Assembly: GCA_029962745.1 (NCBI GenBank)
Contig: CM057153.1
Span: 40,578,373-40,642,372, forward strand
Direction of reading: 5' to 3'
Length of the DNA: 64,000 nt
Source: Echinometra lucunter
Lineage: Eukaryota; Echinodermata; Echinoidea; Camarodonta; Echinometridae
A program made the translations under genes and the position numbers. This document shows positions 20,293-33,479 of this stretch, piece by piece (the stretch's first letter is position 1; each line of letters opens with the position of its first letter). The notes under the pieces were generated by a model, which made no database searches, had not been told where the DNA came from, and saw only the letters and a program-made list of their open reading frames with translations.

Positions 20293-22819
20293 CATACTAC
20301 ATGTAGCAAGGAATAATAATCACAACTTCTTGTCACCATCATGGTTTCACTTGCTTTCTATCCCCTGCATGGGGAGACTTAAACGTATCTCAGTTCACGA
20401 TTACACAAAGAGATAAGTCACGTTCACATCTAAACATTCTCACCGTTACTTATCAAAATATTATTCCACTTTGTTTATTTCATCTCATTTCTTTTAACTT
20501 CATGTCTTTCATTTCTGCTTTAGGCATGTGAAGAAAAAACATCTTATTAAAACCCTCAAAAAAGAACCTGGCAAAGATAATTACATCTATCACGCCTGCT
20601 TCCAAGGGCGATAACTAAAATAATGTAAGTTTAGAACACATTCTTCCTCCGCTATTGTAATCGTTGCCACCCATTTCCCATTTTCTAATCATCATAGCTT
20701 CATTATGCATTTTTCTTTTTTCCTATCTTATTTTCTACATGGTACTGGTTTATATTGTTAGTACCCAGTTCCTTACTAAAGTTTTTTCTGACACAGTTGC
20801 AATTTTCAAGTAACTAGCAAATATGTGCGACCACTGAAGGTATAAATGAGATATCAGATATGAAAAGTCTCCATCGCTATAATGCTATGAACATGATGAA
20901 TATGGGGCTTTAAATCTCTCCTCCATCGCTCAAGATTACGTCCTGCTTGACGTGAGAGAGAACCTCAGCTAAAGATTGATTCTCTCTTTCTGTGTTATAT
21001 AGAGTTCCCCGACCCTTGACTGTCGGCAGAACAAGGAATGTGACCTAGCTATTTTTTTCCCCTCGCTCTACAAGCTCTCCCAGTTCATATTCAAAACTTG
21101 ATTTAATCTTGTATGAGATTATTCTATCCAATACCAGAGATACTGATAAAATAGTTTGAGATGAAATTCCATTCTTATACTAGTACTAGTAGTACTTCAG
21201 ATTGAGCATTCAATTCGGTTCCCTACGAACCATTAAAATGAAAACCATAAATGTATCTCCCTTTAGACGGAATTAAGGACATGTGTCTAGATTATAAAGA
21301 TAAGTTTCCCAATTCTGAATGTGAATTTACACTGTCTCACTTTGGTCAAGATTACCGTACAAGTTAGCATTTCTTCGACGATCGTTGAAGCGCCCCAATG
21401 AAATTGTTGGATTTGACTCTCATTAAAAAAAAAACACAAAAAACCGCGTCAACAAAAAGGAAATCACAGCACTTTCCTATAATCTATTGTCATGTATTAT
21501 GAAATAGTGCACTGATTTTGCTCGCTTTGAGATAAACCCTCCTTGGACATTCCGATATATTAATTGAGGTATCGATAGTATTTTGACACATCTGCCGTCT
21601 GGCTATATCCGTGAGACATTCTTCAGAAAACTGATCACATTGTTTGAGATAAGATTACAAGAGGAGTATTCACCTATGTCAACAAACATTACTTTTGAAT
21701 TCGATCAAATTCAAAGGCCATCTCCACCGTTCTTTCTAACAGGAATGCTAAACTTATCCTAAGAGAATATTGTAAAGCAAGAACAAATTTTGTAAAACTT
21801 AGCTAAGAATACTGGTTTTTACCTGCGTGGGCGGTTCAATTTTTAATCATTTTTTTTTTGTTCAGTCAGAGCCATAGCTCTTATATCGCAACGGAAACGA
21901 ATTTTCAACTGATTTCTTCTCGCGACGAAAACAAATCCTAAACTTTGTTGCTAAATATCTTTGTTTTTATCAATCTGTCACTGATTCATTAATAAATTTT
22001 GCGTCATAGTCCTCTCTCATCTGCTCTCATCTGCCAAAGAAAAGATAATTGCGTTCATACTGAACCCCTCTATAATATCGCCACTTCTTGTCCCTTTGTT
22101 CTTATATCGACGTAACAAAAGAACTTTAGTTTAACTGTTTTCAAAAGAACCTCTCTGACTAATCTTCGTGTATGTCATTTTCTGTTGGACATTTGGAAGG
22201 TTATCGTTGTTTCCATGGCTACCCATATTCCGAATGCTTATTCCCCAAATTTGAGTTTATTCTATAATGTGAAAAAAAAAATGAAAATGAAAAGTCAACT
22301 GTTGTATCCAATTCACTCCAACATTTTTAAGGGGAAAAAAAGATCCTTCCATGACAGCCTACGCCCGTCGCCCAAGAAGCTTGATTCCCGCTGCGTAAAA
22401 ATGAGAGCTCGGAAGGTCGCATATTGGTCGCACACTGGGAGAGGGGGTGTGGGAACCATTTAGAGGGGTGTGTGCCTGCCCTCCTTCTCTCAACATTGAC
22501 ACACCCTTGACCTCAACACATTCAGAAATGTGAGTGGAAGAACATTTCTACTACCGAGTTGATTGGATCAGTGGTATACATTACACCTGTATGACTGATC
22601 ATGCTGTGATGGTACGAAGAGAAACAATTGGTTTGAAATCATTGTCAGTAAAAAAAAAAAAACACACACACACACACAGTTGGTGATGTTTCAAAAGGAG
22701 AAGCAGCTGGTGTATTCAAGTGCTGTTTTGACGTCACACAAATGAAACTCACTTCAGTGTATTTTCTTAATTTTTTCTTGATTTGGGGTTGTTTTTCTTT
22801 TGAGGGGTTGGGGACTTTA
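20293..22819. other. no gene recognised
   Basis: No coding signal, RNA gene or clear repeat family seen in these 2.5 kb, apart from short A runs (21425-21442, 22651-22675). Confidence 0.5.
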
Positions 22820-23000
22820 CCAGAAGCCGCGGAGCGTTTTTGAAAGTGGGGGGGGGGGGGGGGGTGTGGCTGAGCGTACAAACCAGGATAATCATTTCCG
22901 CGTTATTGTACAGAGGCCAACGTGTCTACTCGAAAAAGTGGGGGGGGGGGGGGGGGGGGGGGGCTGCAGTCCCCCAGCCCCCCCGGTTCCACGGCCCCTG
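22820..23000. mobile_element. short poly-G element with CAGRRGCCGYGGA ends
   Basis: CAGAAGCCGCGGAGC (22821) and the inverse of GTTCCACGGCCCCTG (22986-23000) are similar inverted ends. The interior has G runs at about 22847-22862 and 22939-22963, followed by a C-rich complement. No matching target duplication was found, so the call is tentative. Confidence 0.35.
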
Positions 23001-23820
23001 TATTTTCTCCACGATGTTGTTAACACTCGATATATTTTCCTCACTTCCTCAGTCTCTGAACAGTTCAAATGAAATTTAGAGAAACTAAACTGCCAAGAAG
23101 GAAATCGGAATTATTTAGGGAAGGTACACAATGTAAACAAAAAATAAAACGGATGAAATGAAGAAGAATGTGAAGACTATGATATAGAGCTTGAGACCAA
23201 AAGATTTGAAATTGATGACACATAATTTCACTAATAAATGGTAAAGCAACTGCACTTCAAAAAAATAAGATGAAGGTGCTACATGAGAATGATAACTCGA
23301 AAACCAGCGAAATATTTCTAGACGGAAAATGCGGGAAATTTTATATTTTCATAAATGGAGCTTGTATAAATATTTTTGAGGTAATGGCTGTCACCCTATA
23401 TAAATATACACGATATTCATTTACAAATTACTGACCTAGATCTATTTATATTCAGATATTCATGTATATTGCCGACCTTCATCTATTCATATTCAGAAAG
23501 ACATGGTGCATGCAGCTGTTAACAGACGTTTTCGATCCATATGGCATCATGCAAACATGGAGATTTCACAGCATAATGTGTGTTAAGTTGTTAACCAATT
23601 CGAACTGAATAAACATACATGATAAAAACAATTTAGTATTACGAGGTTTTCGTGAAATTAAACAAGCACCCCCAAATGGAATCCATAACCTTTTCAGCCC
23701 GTTTGGCGAATTGGAGCAGGAACATTATGGATCAGGTGGGAATTAGCAAGTAATGAGTAACTAAACACCTATAGTATTTGTTTTCTATATTAATGTCATT
23801 GATTACAATTTATGTTCCTG
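23001..23820. other. no gene recognised
   Basis: AT-rich; nothing supported. Confidence 0.5.
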
Positions 23821-24187
23821 TAAAGCCCGGCGCTCACGATACGATCTGACTGCGATCAGATTTTGGAAGAAATTGCATTTCCCCTTAGATATGAAAATGT
23901 ATACTAACAAAATTTCATTAGTGAGGTTCTTGATAATGAAAGGAATTCTAAAATTGAAATTCTGGTATATACTGTAAGCCTTTTAGTCGGAGTAAAGGTC
24001 AAATCGACACTAAATCGTAGACAATCGCAAGACTGCTGTGAAGTCACTACGATTCGGCATTGATTTCCCTTTTCCTCCTACGAGGAGACTTGCAATAGCC
24101 TAGAATTTCGATTTTAGTACTCATACTATAATTCAACACTTTGATTATTAAGATTTTGCATGTTTGAATGTTCATATCAAATGCATG

Positions 24188-24226
<39 letters not shown>

Positions 24227-24278
24227 AGTTTTCAAAAATCGGATCTCAGACGGATCGTACAGTGTGCGGCGGGCTTAA
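23821..24278. mobile_element. MITE with ~42-bp imperfect inverted repeats
   Basis: The left end AAGCCCGGCGCTCACGATAC and the inverted right end AAGCCCGCCGCACACTGTAC continue as CGATCYGWCTGMGATCMGATTTT. The interior is AT-rich and includes a (TA)n tract at 24187-24224. Flanks GTAA and TTAA only partly agree. Confidence 0.65.
24187..24224. repeat. (TA)n microsatellite
   Basis: Dinucleotide TA repeated about 19 times. Confidence 0.95.
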
Positions 24279-24906
24279 CTTTATATCCTTTGTGTTGGGG
24301 TTAAGTACTATACGATGATATATTGTTGGGACACGAATTTAGATTAGTTTGCATGATTCTATATTTTATTTCAACATTAATTCTTTGTAGTGTGGAGAGG
24401 GGGTAGCGAAAAAAATATGAACTCAAAATAATTTTAATATTTTATAACAATCGTAACATTACATGATTTGTATAACTACAATGCTGATTTTCAGAAGTTT
24501 ATTTTGATGATTATTATTTTTATGTGACCTTCCCTGCATGGACCATTAATCAGGTCAAAAACTGGGCTTTCCTATGATTTTTTTTTAATTCACCTTTGTA
24601 TGTCTTTGACATGTTCTATATATTCCTCTATTGCTGAAGTATCAAAAGTGACGTATCAACAAAATGGATTTCTGTAAGAAAAAAAAACCCTAATGAGACA
24701 TAATACATTATTTTGCATCAATGATCAATTAACGTTCAATTAAAATGCTGTCTGTATTAAGATGGAAAAACTAAATTTTAAAAAGTAAAAAACTTTAACG
24801 AAATAAAACAAAAACCACAGAATAAACGTTGAGTGGGGAAGGAATCGTGTAATAATAGTACTATGTTGACTTTAACGACGTAAGAATTTGAGGTTTATCT
24901 CCCAAG

Positions 24907-25406
24907 NNNNNNNNNNNNNNNNNNNNNNNNNNNNNNNNNNNNNNNNNNNNNNNNNNNNNNNNNNNNNNNNNNNNNNNNNNNNNNNNNNNNNNNNNNNNNN
25001 NNNNNNNNNNNNNNNNNNNNNNNNNNNNNNNNNNNNNNNNNNNNNNNNNNNNNNNNNNNNNNNNNNNNNNNNNNNNNNNNNNNNNNNNNNNNNNNNNNNN
25101 NNNNNNNNNNNNNNNNNNNNNNNNNNNNNNNNNNNNNNNNNNNNNNNNNNNNNNNNNNNNNNNNNNNNNNNNNNNNNNNNNNNNNNNNNNNNNNNNNNNN
25201 NNNNNNNNNNNNNNNNNNNNNNNNNNNNNNNNNNNNNNNNNNNNNNNNNNNNNNNNNNNNNNNNNNNNNNNNNNNNNNNNNNNNNNNNNNNNNNNNNNNN
25301 NNNNNNNNNNNNNNNNNNNNNNNNNNNNNNNNNNNNNNNNNNNNNNNNNNNNNNNNNNNNNNNNNNNNNNNNNNNNNNNNNNNNNNNNNNNNNNNNNNNN
25401 NNNNNN
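24907..25406. other. assembly gap (500 N)
   Basis: Exactly 500 unresolved bases, probably a placeholder length. Open frames drawn through it are meaningless. Confidence 1.
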
Positions 25407-28400
25407 GCTTTTGTGGTGTACCTAAGAGGAATCAACAACCCTTCTCCTCCATTAAACCAAAACTTGACATTTGTCAGGGATTTACCGGTATTGCGTCCCT
25501 CCCACAGGACTCTCCATTTAAAGAGAAATTTGTATCCACCCTGATATGCACTATGGGACTGCGTATTTACAAAACTTTCTTCTGTAAATTATGCTGAATC
25601 GACCATTAGTTGCGATTCAGTTCAGACAATTCTTTTTAACTTAATCCAGAACAGGTTGATTAAACTAATACCTAGACTGTGATCCCAGTCAACTGTGCCC
25701 CAACGCTCCTGTCCCAATACCCCATCCCCATGGGAATTTCCCTAGCAACATAACCACTAGATAGTTATCCAGTGGTGGAAAGATTTTAAAATGTACATGC
25801 ATAGTTGTCTTGGCTTTCCTAAGGGAAGGTAGTCGCCCTTATTAAATAATCCAAATGCTTATCTTCTGTTTCGCCGTATATTATCAGTTTCCTTTCCTAT
25901 TATGGTCTATCGTACTCTTGTTTTAATCTTGTGTAAAACTGTTTTGATATGATTTCATCTTTTGCACCATTGATTTTGATTTGAAGTAGATAAATCTGGC
26001 ACCAATTATATTACAGGGAGGGGGCTCGTCTAAGAATGCTGGACATCCCTGACAGTCTGGAAGTCGTGATTTAAGACTTGTGCGAATTCACGTTTTATTA
26101 ATATTATGGAGGGTGCGCACTGCCCCCCAAAAAAAATAATTAAGGAGATATTTTTGGCGGTTGCGTGTGCTGCAGCAAGGGCCTATTATTGTGCCTCTTT
26201 TATCCGACAGTGTTCATGGTTAAGGAGGAACTTGAATATAACTTTATATCATAATGTCATATGCGCGATAAGAACGGAATATTGACTAGGTACCTTCTGG
26301 AACCGGGTGACCCCTGTAGGCCCTACTAAGCCCATGGGAAATAGAGAATTCACTAGTCAATGGGTTAATTTTATTATCAATAATCATTAAGAATGGGAGT
26401 GGCGTATCTTCAGAAATGCAACTGGTATATACTAAGAATGATTATCACTGAAAATAATTCGGACTGGTTTAAGCCTTCAGTTCGCTGAGTCGTATCAGTG
26501 CACGACTGTCCATGAAAAAAATGGAAGCAGCGATTCAGAGGTCAGATTCATTACCGAGTCGGAGTGTGATTTATATATAGGTGTTACATAAAAATTATCA
26601 GAGGAGAACCTGCGTCTGTTATAGTTAAATATGTTGAATAGTTTGTAAATGACGAAGAATAGATGAAATCTGTAGAAAACATAACGTATTGAGGGAAACA
26701 TGATTTATTTCATCTATATACCTAATCTCTTCTCATTTTAAAACTTTCTCACTTGTCTCCAGGCTTATTCCCCCCTCTCTTTCTCCATCCATCTGTCTCT
26801 TTGCTTTAGACATCGTCCCCTCAACCGAACCATTAGCATTCTTCGAAATATACCTCATTAGATGCCAGTGATGATTGTGAAAGTTCGGCATTCCACTTTA
26901 TGATGAGCATTGTCAGACCGGAATGATCGTGTAAAACAGAAGATCTTTTCATGGGACACTATGAATATTTTCACTTTAACCTATATTATACCCAACATTA
27001 TATTTAATACCATGGGGTCAATAAAAGTTCAGCAAAATGACCCAAGAGCAGAATTGTGTAAGTTCATTTTGGTGATTTGTGTTATTGATATTACTAGTAC
27101 TCCACTGGGTATAGACGTCTACACAATGTCAAACAGTTTTATGCTAAATAATTAGCAACAGATGTTTGCAATCGTAAATATATTTTCCCAGATATCATGT
27201 AAAGATTTGATTTTGGACTAATAATACATTTTTCCTCATTTAATGTATGCTACATCTGGTCCGCTTGAGTTTTTTTTTACCTAGAAAAGTTCTTTCCGTT
27301 GATTTTTTTTTTTTAACAACACTATTACGATTTCCGTATCAGCCCACATACATAATTTGTACTTAAAATCAATTAACAGATTCAGCGTATGTCTTCCAAT
27401 GCATAATATATAATTAGCCATGTGCAGAATTATTATGCAGCGCAATTATGCAAATTGCCCAAGGTTGCATTATCAACAACAAAGCTGAAAATGTTCATAG
27501 ACCACATAGGATCACGAAGCAACAACAGAAACACCAACAATAAAAAACTTAAACGTAACAACTTTTAGCTTACACTGTAGGATATGACTGTCAAACCGAC
27601 TAATCTATTTGTCAGAAGAATTAAAATAGAGAGATCGAGAGATCGAGGGGGCAGAGAAAGAACCCGCATTCATCCAACATTGCGAATAATGTTACCCTTG
27701 TAAGGGATTTTGAAATAGCGCCCTTTCAGTCCTAAACTACTGATTTTGTCCTCTTTTTGCTCCCTGCATGCTCTATTCTGACCAATGAGAGCTTTATTTT
27801 TTTTTAGTAACATCTGTTAAAATGTATTTGTATTCATACTAAGGAAATTCACGAGAAGCCTCAAAGGATATAATGTTTCTTAGAGTCTCTGGTTTTGAGT
27901 AGCCGTAAGTTGGCGCTGTTGTAAATACATCATAATAAGGGTCAGTTCACTGTTGCTTTAAGAGTTTGTGTGATTACATTATTTTCAATTCATGTTCACT
28001 AATGCATTCATAACACAGAGGTCATAAGTTCGTTTTCAAAATAATCCCAAGTCAATTATTAGGCACTGTGACGACTTCCTTATTTAGATCCTAATTTTAT
28101 ACAGTAGATGGCGCTCAACAATAATCTCGTCCGATTCGCGCTTGCATGAAGAATTTCTCCTGCAGTGGTTGAAAGAATAGTATTTCAGTCCCCACGGTCG
28201 CCCAAGGTGAAATAATTGTATGGGTATATTTTGTTAAGGTGGGGGGGGGGGGCGTGGCTTGCGACTTTTGCCTGCACACAAGCGATTCAAACTCGCAAAA
28301 TCTCCAGGATTATCATTAAGGCGACAAATATTAGGATAATCTGGCACCTCGCTCACTGCCAGAATATGAAGTGTTAATAGTTGCCCAAGCATCGGAACTT

Positions 28401-29433
28401 TAAAATCTTGGGGGGGGGGGGGGGGGGGACGATTTCAGGGCAAAGACTCTAAATGCCTTATCTAATAGCTATATGATGTAGTTCATAACTGATCATAAAA
28501 ACAAAACAACTTACGCCTAGGTATCATAAATAAAACTGTCCCCCCTCCAAAAAATAAAGAAATAAATGAAATAAATAAATGAATAAATAAATAAATGAAA
28601 AAAAGGAAAAAAATAAAAGAAATAAAAAATATCACTCTCTCTTTATTCACTTCAGGAATTTTCCATCATGACTAGTCTGCCCCCATTCAATTCTAAAGGG
28701 TTTATGTGGAGCCATGGCTGAAGAGCTAGGTTTGTAGAAAACGGACTTTGGTTGTCAGAAGGAAATCATCAATAAACCTCGACGTTTCACCGATACTAAA
28801 AATAGGAACTATTTGAAGCCAATCTGGAGCTTTTCGGTTGCTTTTTGATCAGTCATCTATTACTGAGTATACACCACAACACGTGTGTTTAGCACATCGT
28901 AGGGTTGCTTATCAACATACACCTGTGTATGGCTTATTATCATGATTATCCAAGGGAATGATGGGTGAAAAAGTGCATTTTCATAGATCATACATACACC
29001 TGTGCAAGGGCAAAATGAGTAAAAAGGGCTTTTCAATATTACCTTATTGAGGGAGGGCGTGAGTGGAAAAGATATTCTGGATAGTTCAAGGTGTTTGAGG
29101 TGTGATCTAATCTGCCTATTTTGCACCTTTCACCTTTGTGAACCATATGCCCCTAATGATGGAGAGAGCCTTGTTATGAATCAAGCTGAAGGTGAAGGGT
29201 GGGGAAAGTATTATCATGAGTTGTGCTTCTTATTAAGTTTTTTTTATAATCAGTTATTATTGTTATCATTGTTATTGTCATTATTATTAATTCATCCATT
29301 ATCATTATCATTATCATTATTATTATCACTGAAAGTGATAAATTGATAAGAGAATCATTATAATTTGATCATTATAACTTGATTTTATTTTTAGTCAACC
29401 TGTAAAGAGAACAAGATAAGCAAACAGTGGACC
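25407..29433. other. no gene recognised; poly-G tracts and AAAT repeats
   Basis: I see no exon. Notable are G runs at about 28240-28252 and 28410-28428, an AAAT-rich stretch at 28550-28630, and short ATT/ATC tracts near 29260-29330. Confidence 0.45.
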
Positions 29434-29867
29434 TATACCCTGATAGCAGACGTACGTCTTTAAGACGTCATAAAATGGTCTCAAACTGGTCCACACGTCA
29501 TACGTCGTATAGATGACTATTTTGCGACGGCAATACAACGTCTTTTTTATGACCAATATTTCAACACTTTTTGTTTGACCATAATATGATGTAAATTTTA
29601 CGTCAAACTATTTACCACTTTATTACGTCTTCTCTAGGACCAGAATAAGACGGGGTTTTTACGTCAATTATTTCCCACGTTTTAACAACTTTTTAAAGAC
29701 CACAATATGACGTGATTTTTACGTCCATATATCACGTATATTGTTACCATTTTTTATGGCTTTTCCAATGAGATTACAACATTCATCATAAACGACTTCT
29801 TGCTTTTTCCAAGACATGAGATTTATTCAAAGAAGTAATTTTCATTTTCTACCCTGAAATTAATAAG

Positions 29868-29975
29868 GGAACGTTCCATGAAGAGTTTTGTCAGTGACTT
29901 TTACTGACAACTGTTATAAGCTACTGAAAATCCTTTCATTTGATTGGCTGAGAGCAAACTAGTGGGTGAAAATCA
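29868..29975. mobile_element. partial copy of the 11.8-kb foldback MITE
   Basis: GGGAACGTTCCATGAAGAG, TTGTCAGTGAC and the TTGATTGGCTGAGAGC centre resemble the 11790-11950 element. The second arm is missing. Confidence 0.45.
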
Positions 29976-30089
29976 CATACTTGCCAACTCTACCGATTTA
30001 GGCGGTAGACTACCACTTTTCATGGAAATTTAAGCACCTACCGACTTTGAATTCTATTTTCAGTAGAAACTATCTAATCTTGTCATTTA

Positions 30090-30298
30090 ATGGTATTGTC
30101 ATTTAATGATATTGATTATATTGATTTAACTTGACATGTATATTAATTTATATTTAAATTACCTTCAAATATGTATTTTTTTCTTCCAATATTGAATTTT
30201 GTTCGTGCTATTGTTTATTTAAATTGAATCAATCTATCTTGTACTTATTTGTATCATTTTGAAGAATGAAAATAAATTTGAATTGAATTGAATTGAAT
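30090..30298 (+). mobile_element. LINE 3' end with TTGAA tail
   Basis: TCTTGTACTTATTTGTATC, GAATGAAAATAAATTTG and then (AATTG)n form the usual terminus of CR1/L2-type non-LTR elements. No open reading frame remains. Confidence 0.55.
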
Positions 30299-30474
30299 GG
30301 ACCAAAAGTTTATTTTCATGCCTTATCATTTATTACTGGCTCCATCACCCACTATTTATCACATTTTGAAGGATTTTTTTTTTGTTTTTATTTTCACGTA
30401 TATCAAGTCATCTAACTTCAAATTTCAAAAATTCATAACAAATTCTTCCAAACTATCTTAGTCTAAGTACAGAA

Positions 30475-31050
30475 GCAGTGTCATATCAGTCACCTTCCAA
30501 AAGCAAACATCTTATGTGCATCATTACGATTCAAAATATCGAAATTTTCTTAAGGCAGAAGTGAGAAAAAATACCTTGGCATGTTTGGAAGCTTTGTTTT
30601 CAGTTTTCTTGGAAAATAGAGAGTATTCATTTACAATGCCTTTCAAGATTTCAAAGCTGAAAAGCGCGAGCAGTGTCATCCAATTTCGAAAGCAAGAATT
30701 TAACGTGCATGATCATGATAACGCCCATTATATTTAGTTTCCAACTATCGAAAGCTTTTAAAGACGGAAGGGAGAAATAAATGCCTTTGGAAACTTTATT
30801 TTCATTTTTCTTAGAAAAGTGAGAATAGTCAAACTACCTTTCAAGATTTCGAAGCTGAAAAGCGAGAGTGGTGTCATTTTAATTACATTTCAAAAGCAAG
30901 AGTTTCATGTACATCATGACGCCCACTATTAGTTTCCAAATATCGATACGGAGGAATAAATACCTTTGTAAACTCATTTTTTCTTGGAAAAATGGGAAGA
31001 GTAAATTACATCACCTTTCAAGATTTCAAAGCTGAAAAGGGAGATGAGGA
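30475..31050. repeat. tandem array, three ~197-bp units
   Basis: Anchors GTGTCATnnnAnTnAC...AAAGCAAG, CGCCCAnTAT, TAGTTTCCAAnTATCGA, AATACCTTTG and CTTTCAAGATTTCnAAGCTGAAAAG recur from about 30475, 30670 and 30871. Confidence 0.8.
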
Positions 31051-31782
31051 AATGGTACCTTTTAGTTTCAGTGCTTCAGTAATCAATATCCAAAACTATT
31101 TATGGAATTGATATACATAATCATTTTTTAAAGGAAATAGTGCCAGAAAATAGTTGAATATTAGAAATAATGTCTCGCTCTGAAAGGCTGCTCCCCGGGA
31201 GATTTTGCAGAGGATTGTCCAGACGCAAATTTGGAACAAAAGTGCATGTTGAAAATAATGAGTTAAGGCTACAACGGATCGGGACAACAGATTGTGAAGA
31301 CTTTCCTAATGTGCTCTAAAATATGTTTGACTGTTCAAAAAATATACAATCTTCCGCTCCGTCGCTACGCTCCCTTGCATACAATGAAGAAGGTAATCAG
31401 TTAATTTTCAGGTATTAAACTAGTATTGGATATTTATACACCGCACGTATTCACTAAACAAAGGTGCTCAAGGCGCTCTCAATATTATACCCCGGCTCAG
31501 CTAGACTACCAATTTCAGTGCTCAAAGCATTTTAGGAATTTCTTCCTGCCCGTACCCATCTTCACCTGGGTGGAGAGTGGCAAAATGCAGATTAATTGCC
31601 AAATGACATAAATGCATACTGCATAGTTTTGTAAATATATGTGTTAGAGAATGCAAAGTTCTAATCCTGCTAATTGGAACTACACAACGAAATGTGAGGT
31701 CAACAGTAATTAAGGAAATATTCAGGGGGTCCCTCCTCCCTATGAAAAGAAAAGAAAAGAAAAATGAGCACCACTGACCCCA

Positions 31783-32200
31783 TTAACCCATTCGTGACAG
31801 GAATTATTTAAAGCCTAATTTGATCCGCTTTTATTCTTCAAATTGGCAACACCAACATTTTTATTTTATTGCTACATTTTTCTTATGAAACGTCATGTAT
31901 CTGAAATGAATATAAATTGACAGAAATTATGATGAGAAGTCAAAAAGTTGCCAATTTGCAGGGGAAAACAGTGATTTTAAACTTTCTATCACATTGCCAA
32001 TTTAAGGATTGTAATGCTTATTTTCCTTTAAAAAATTTTCAGCATCAAACAACGAATATTGACGCAACCAAAATGGGCACAGTTTGTGTAGAATTTTTTG
32101 CTCTTTCTGCCCATTGATTTTAGTATGATTTTTAAGGCTCTGCATCAAAAGTTATAAGACCAAACCACATAATGTGGACCCTCTGTCATGAATGGGTTAA
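31783..32200 (+). mobile_element. piggyBac-type MITE, copy 1
   Basis: 418 bp bounded by TTAA on both sides, with inverted ends CCCATTCGTGACAG and CTGTCATGAATGGG. TTAA duplication and CCC termini are piggyBac-type features. The short open frame inside is shared by the other copies in the same place and is unlikely to be a protein. Confidence 0.85.
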
Positions 32201-32270
32201 AACAAAACAGAGAAAAAATAAGTGGATGCTTAGATCAGACTGTGAAACAGTTGTATAGAAAGTGCTTTAA

Positions 32271-32580
32271 CCCTGAGAGCAGAACGGACGTCTTTAAGAC
32301 GTCAAGAACTGGTCATAAACTGGTCCACACGTCATATGTCGTATACACGACTATTTTACGACAACCTTATGACGTCTTTGTATAACCAAAATTTTCTCAA
32401 ATTTTGTTTGAACATAAGATGACATATATTTTACGTCAAACATTTACCACTTTTTAACGTCTTTTTTAAAGACCGGAATAAGACGTATTTTTACGTCAAT
32501 TATTTCCCACTTTATAACAGCTTTTTTTCAAGACCATAACATGACGTGTTTACGTCAGTTTTACGTCGTGATAGTTGATC
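32271..32580 (+). mobile_element. second left end of the ACGTC-rich element
   Basis: Begins CCCTGAGAGCAGA and follows the 29438-29750 segment nearly base for base, including GACGTCTTTAAGACGTC. It adjoins TTAA, 70 bases after MITE copy 1. Confidence 0.7.
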
Positions 32581-33333
32581 GTGATTCATGAATATTCATG
32601 AATGACCAGAAATGACTAAACTTCGTGAAAAAAGGGAGATAACATTTGAATTTTAACATTTTATTCAATGATTGCACTGCTGATTTAATGAACAATGTAC
32701 TTCCATGTTGAACACCATTCAGTTAATGTCATGGGCAGGGTATTTCAGAATGTATCAAGAAATTGTAATTTCTAACTGTTTTTTTTTTTCAAGTACTACA
32801 CTACAGTCCATAATGTCGATACAAAGCATCAGTAGTTAGGTATAGGATGTAGGATGTTAGGATATAGGGCTAGTATGGGACGATCTATAGGCTAGAACAT
32901 TGACAAAGAAAAACATCATAATGTTGAATACATTCTAAAATATTTTATAAACCAGCTTTGAAGCTTGACTTGACGTCTTTATGATGTGATTTTTACCAGT
33001 CTGTGAGCTTCCTTTGGGTCGTAAACACGTCATAAAGACAGTTTTTTTCCGACCAATATGATGTAAAATTGACGTAAAAATATGACGTCTTATTTTACGT
33101 CGTGTGCTGGTGCAAAGTATCGTCTTAAAGACGTATATATAATACGTAAATAAGACGTATGACACGACTTTAAAAAGACGTAAATATGATGTTATTCTTA
33201 CCAGTCTCTGCTATCAGGGTATACTTTAAAAATATTCGGGTAGAATATTTTACCAAACTTGGGTAAAAACGGAACAAAAAAGGGAGCTATTGGCGGAGTA
33301 CACATAGGAATATGTCAAGATAGAAAGAGAGAG

Positions 33334-33406
33334 AGAGATGAGGAAGAAGGGTAGGACAGGGACAGAGAGAGAAAGACTAACAGAGAGAGAGAGAAAGAGG
33401 CAGAAG

Positions 33407-33439
<33 letters not shown>

Positions 33440-33476
33440 GGGAGAGGGAGGAGGGGGAGGGAGGGAGGGAGGAAGA
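33334..33476. repeat. (GA)n and poly-G purine tract
   Basis: AGAGAG repeats merge into a G run (33429-33441) and GGGAGGGAGGGAGG: purine-only over more than 100 bases. Confidence 0.95.
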
Positions 33477-33479
33477 CAG

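Larger units (their letters stand above)
29434..33223. mobile_element. ACGTC-rich composite element flanked by TATA
   Basis: CCCTGATAGCAGA at 29438 and its inverse TCTGCTATCAGGG ending at 33219 are each bordered by TATA (29434-29437, 33220-33223), giving a 3.78-kb unit with 13-bp perfect ends. The end regions are full of ACGTC motifs and ~75-bp sub-repeats (GACCAnAATAnGACG...TTTACGTCAA...TTTnCCAC). A second left-end copy begins at 32271 after TTAA. A LINE tail, a tandem array and a TTAA-flanked MITE lie inside. No transposase is visible. Confidence 0.55.

Noticed and set aside
24872..25544. Long open frames on both strands across the N run
   Set aside because: They exist only because the 500 N are translated as X.
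31917..32117. Small conserved protein repeated at 31.9 and 60.8 kb
   Set aside because: The frame lies inside the piggyBac-type MITE; its repetition reflects copy number, and other copies break it.
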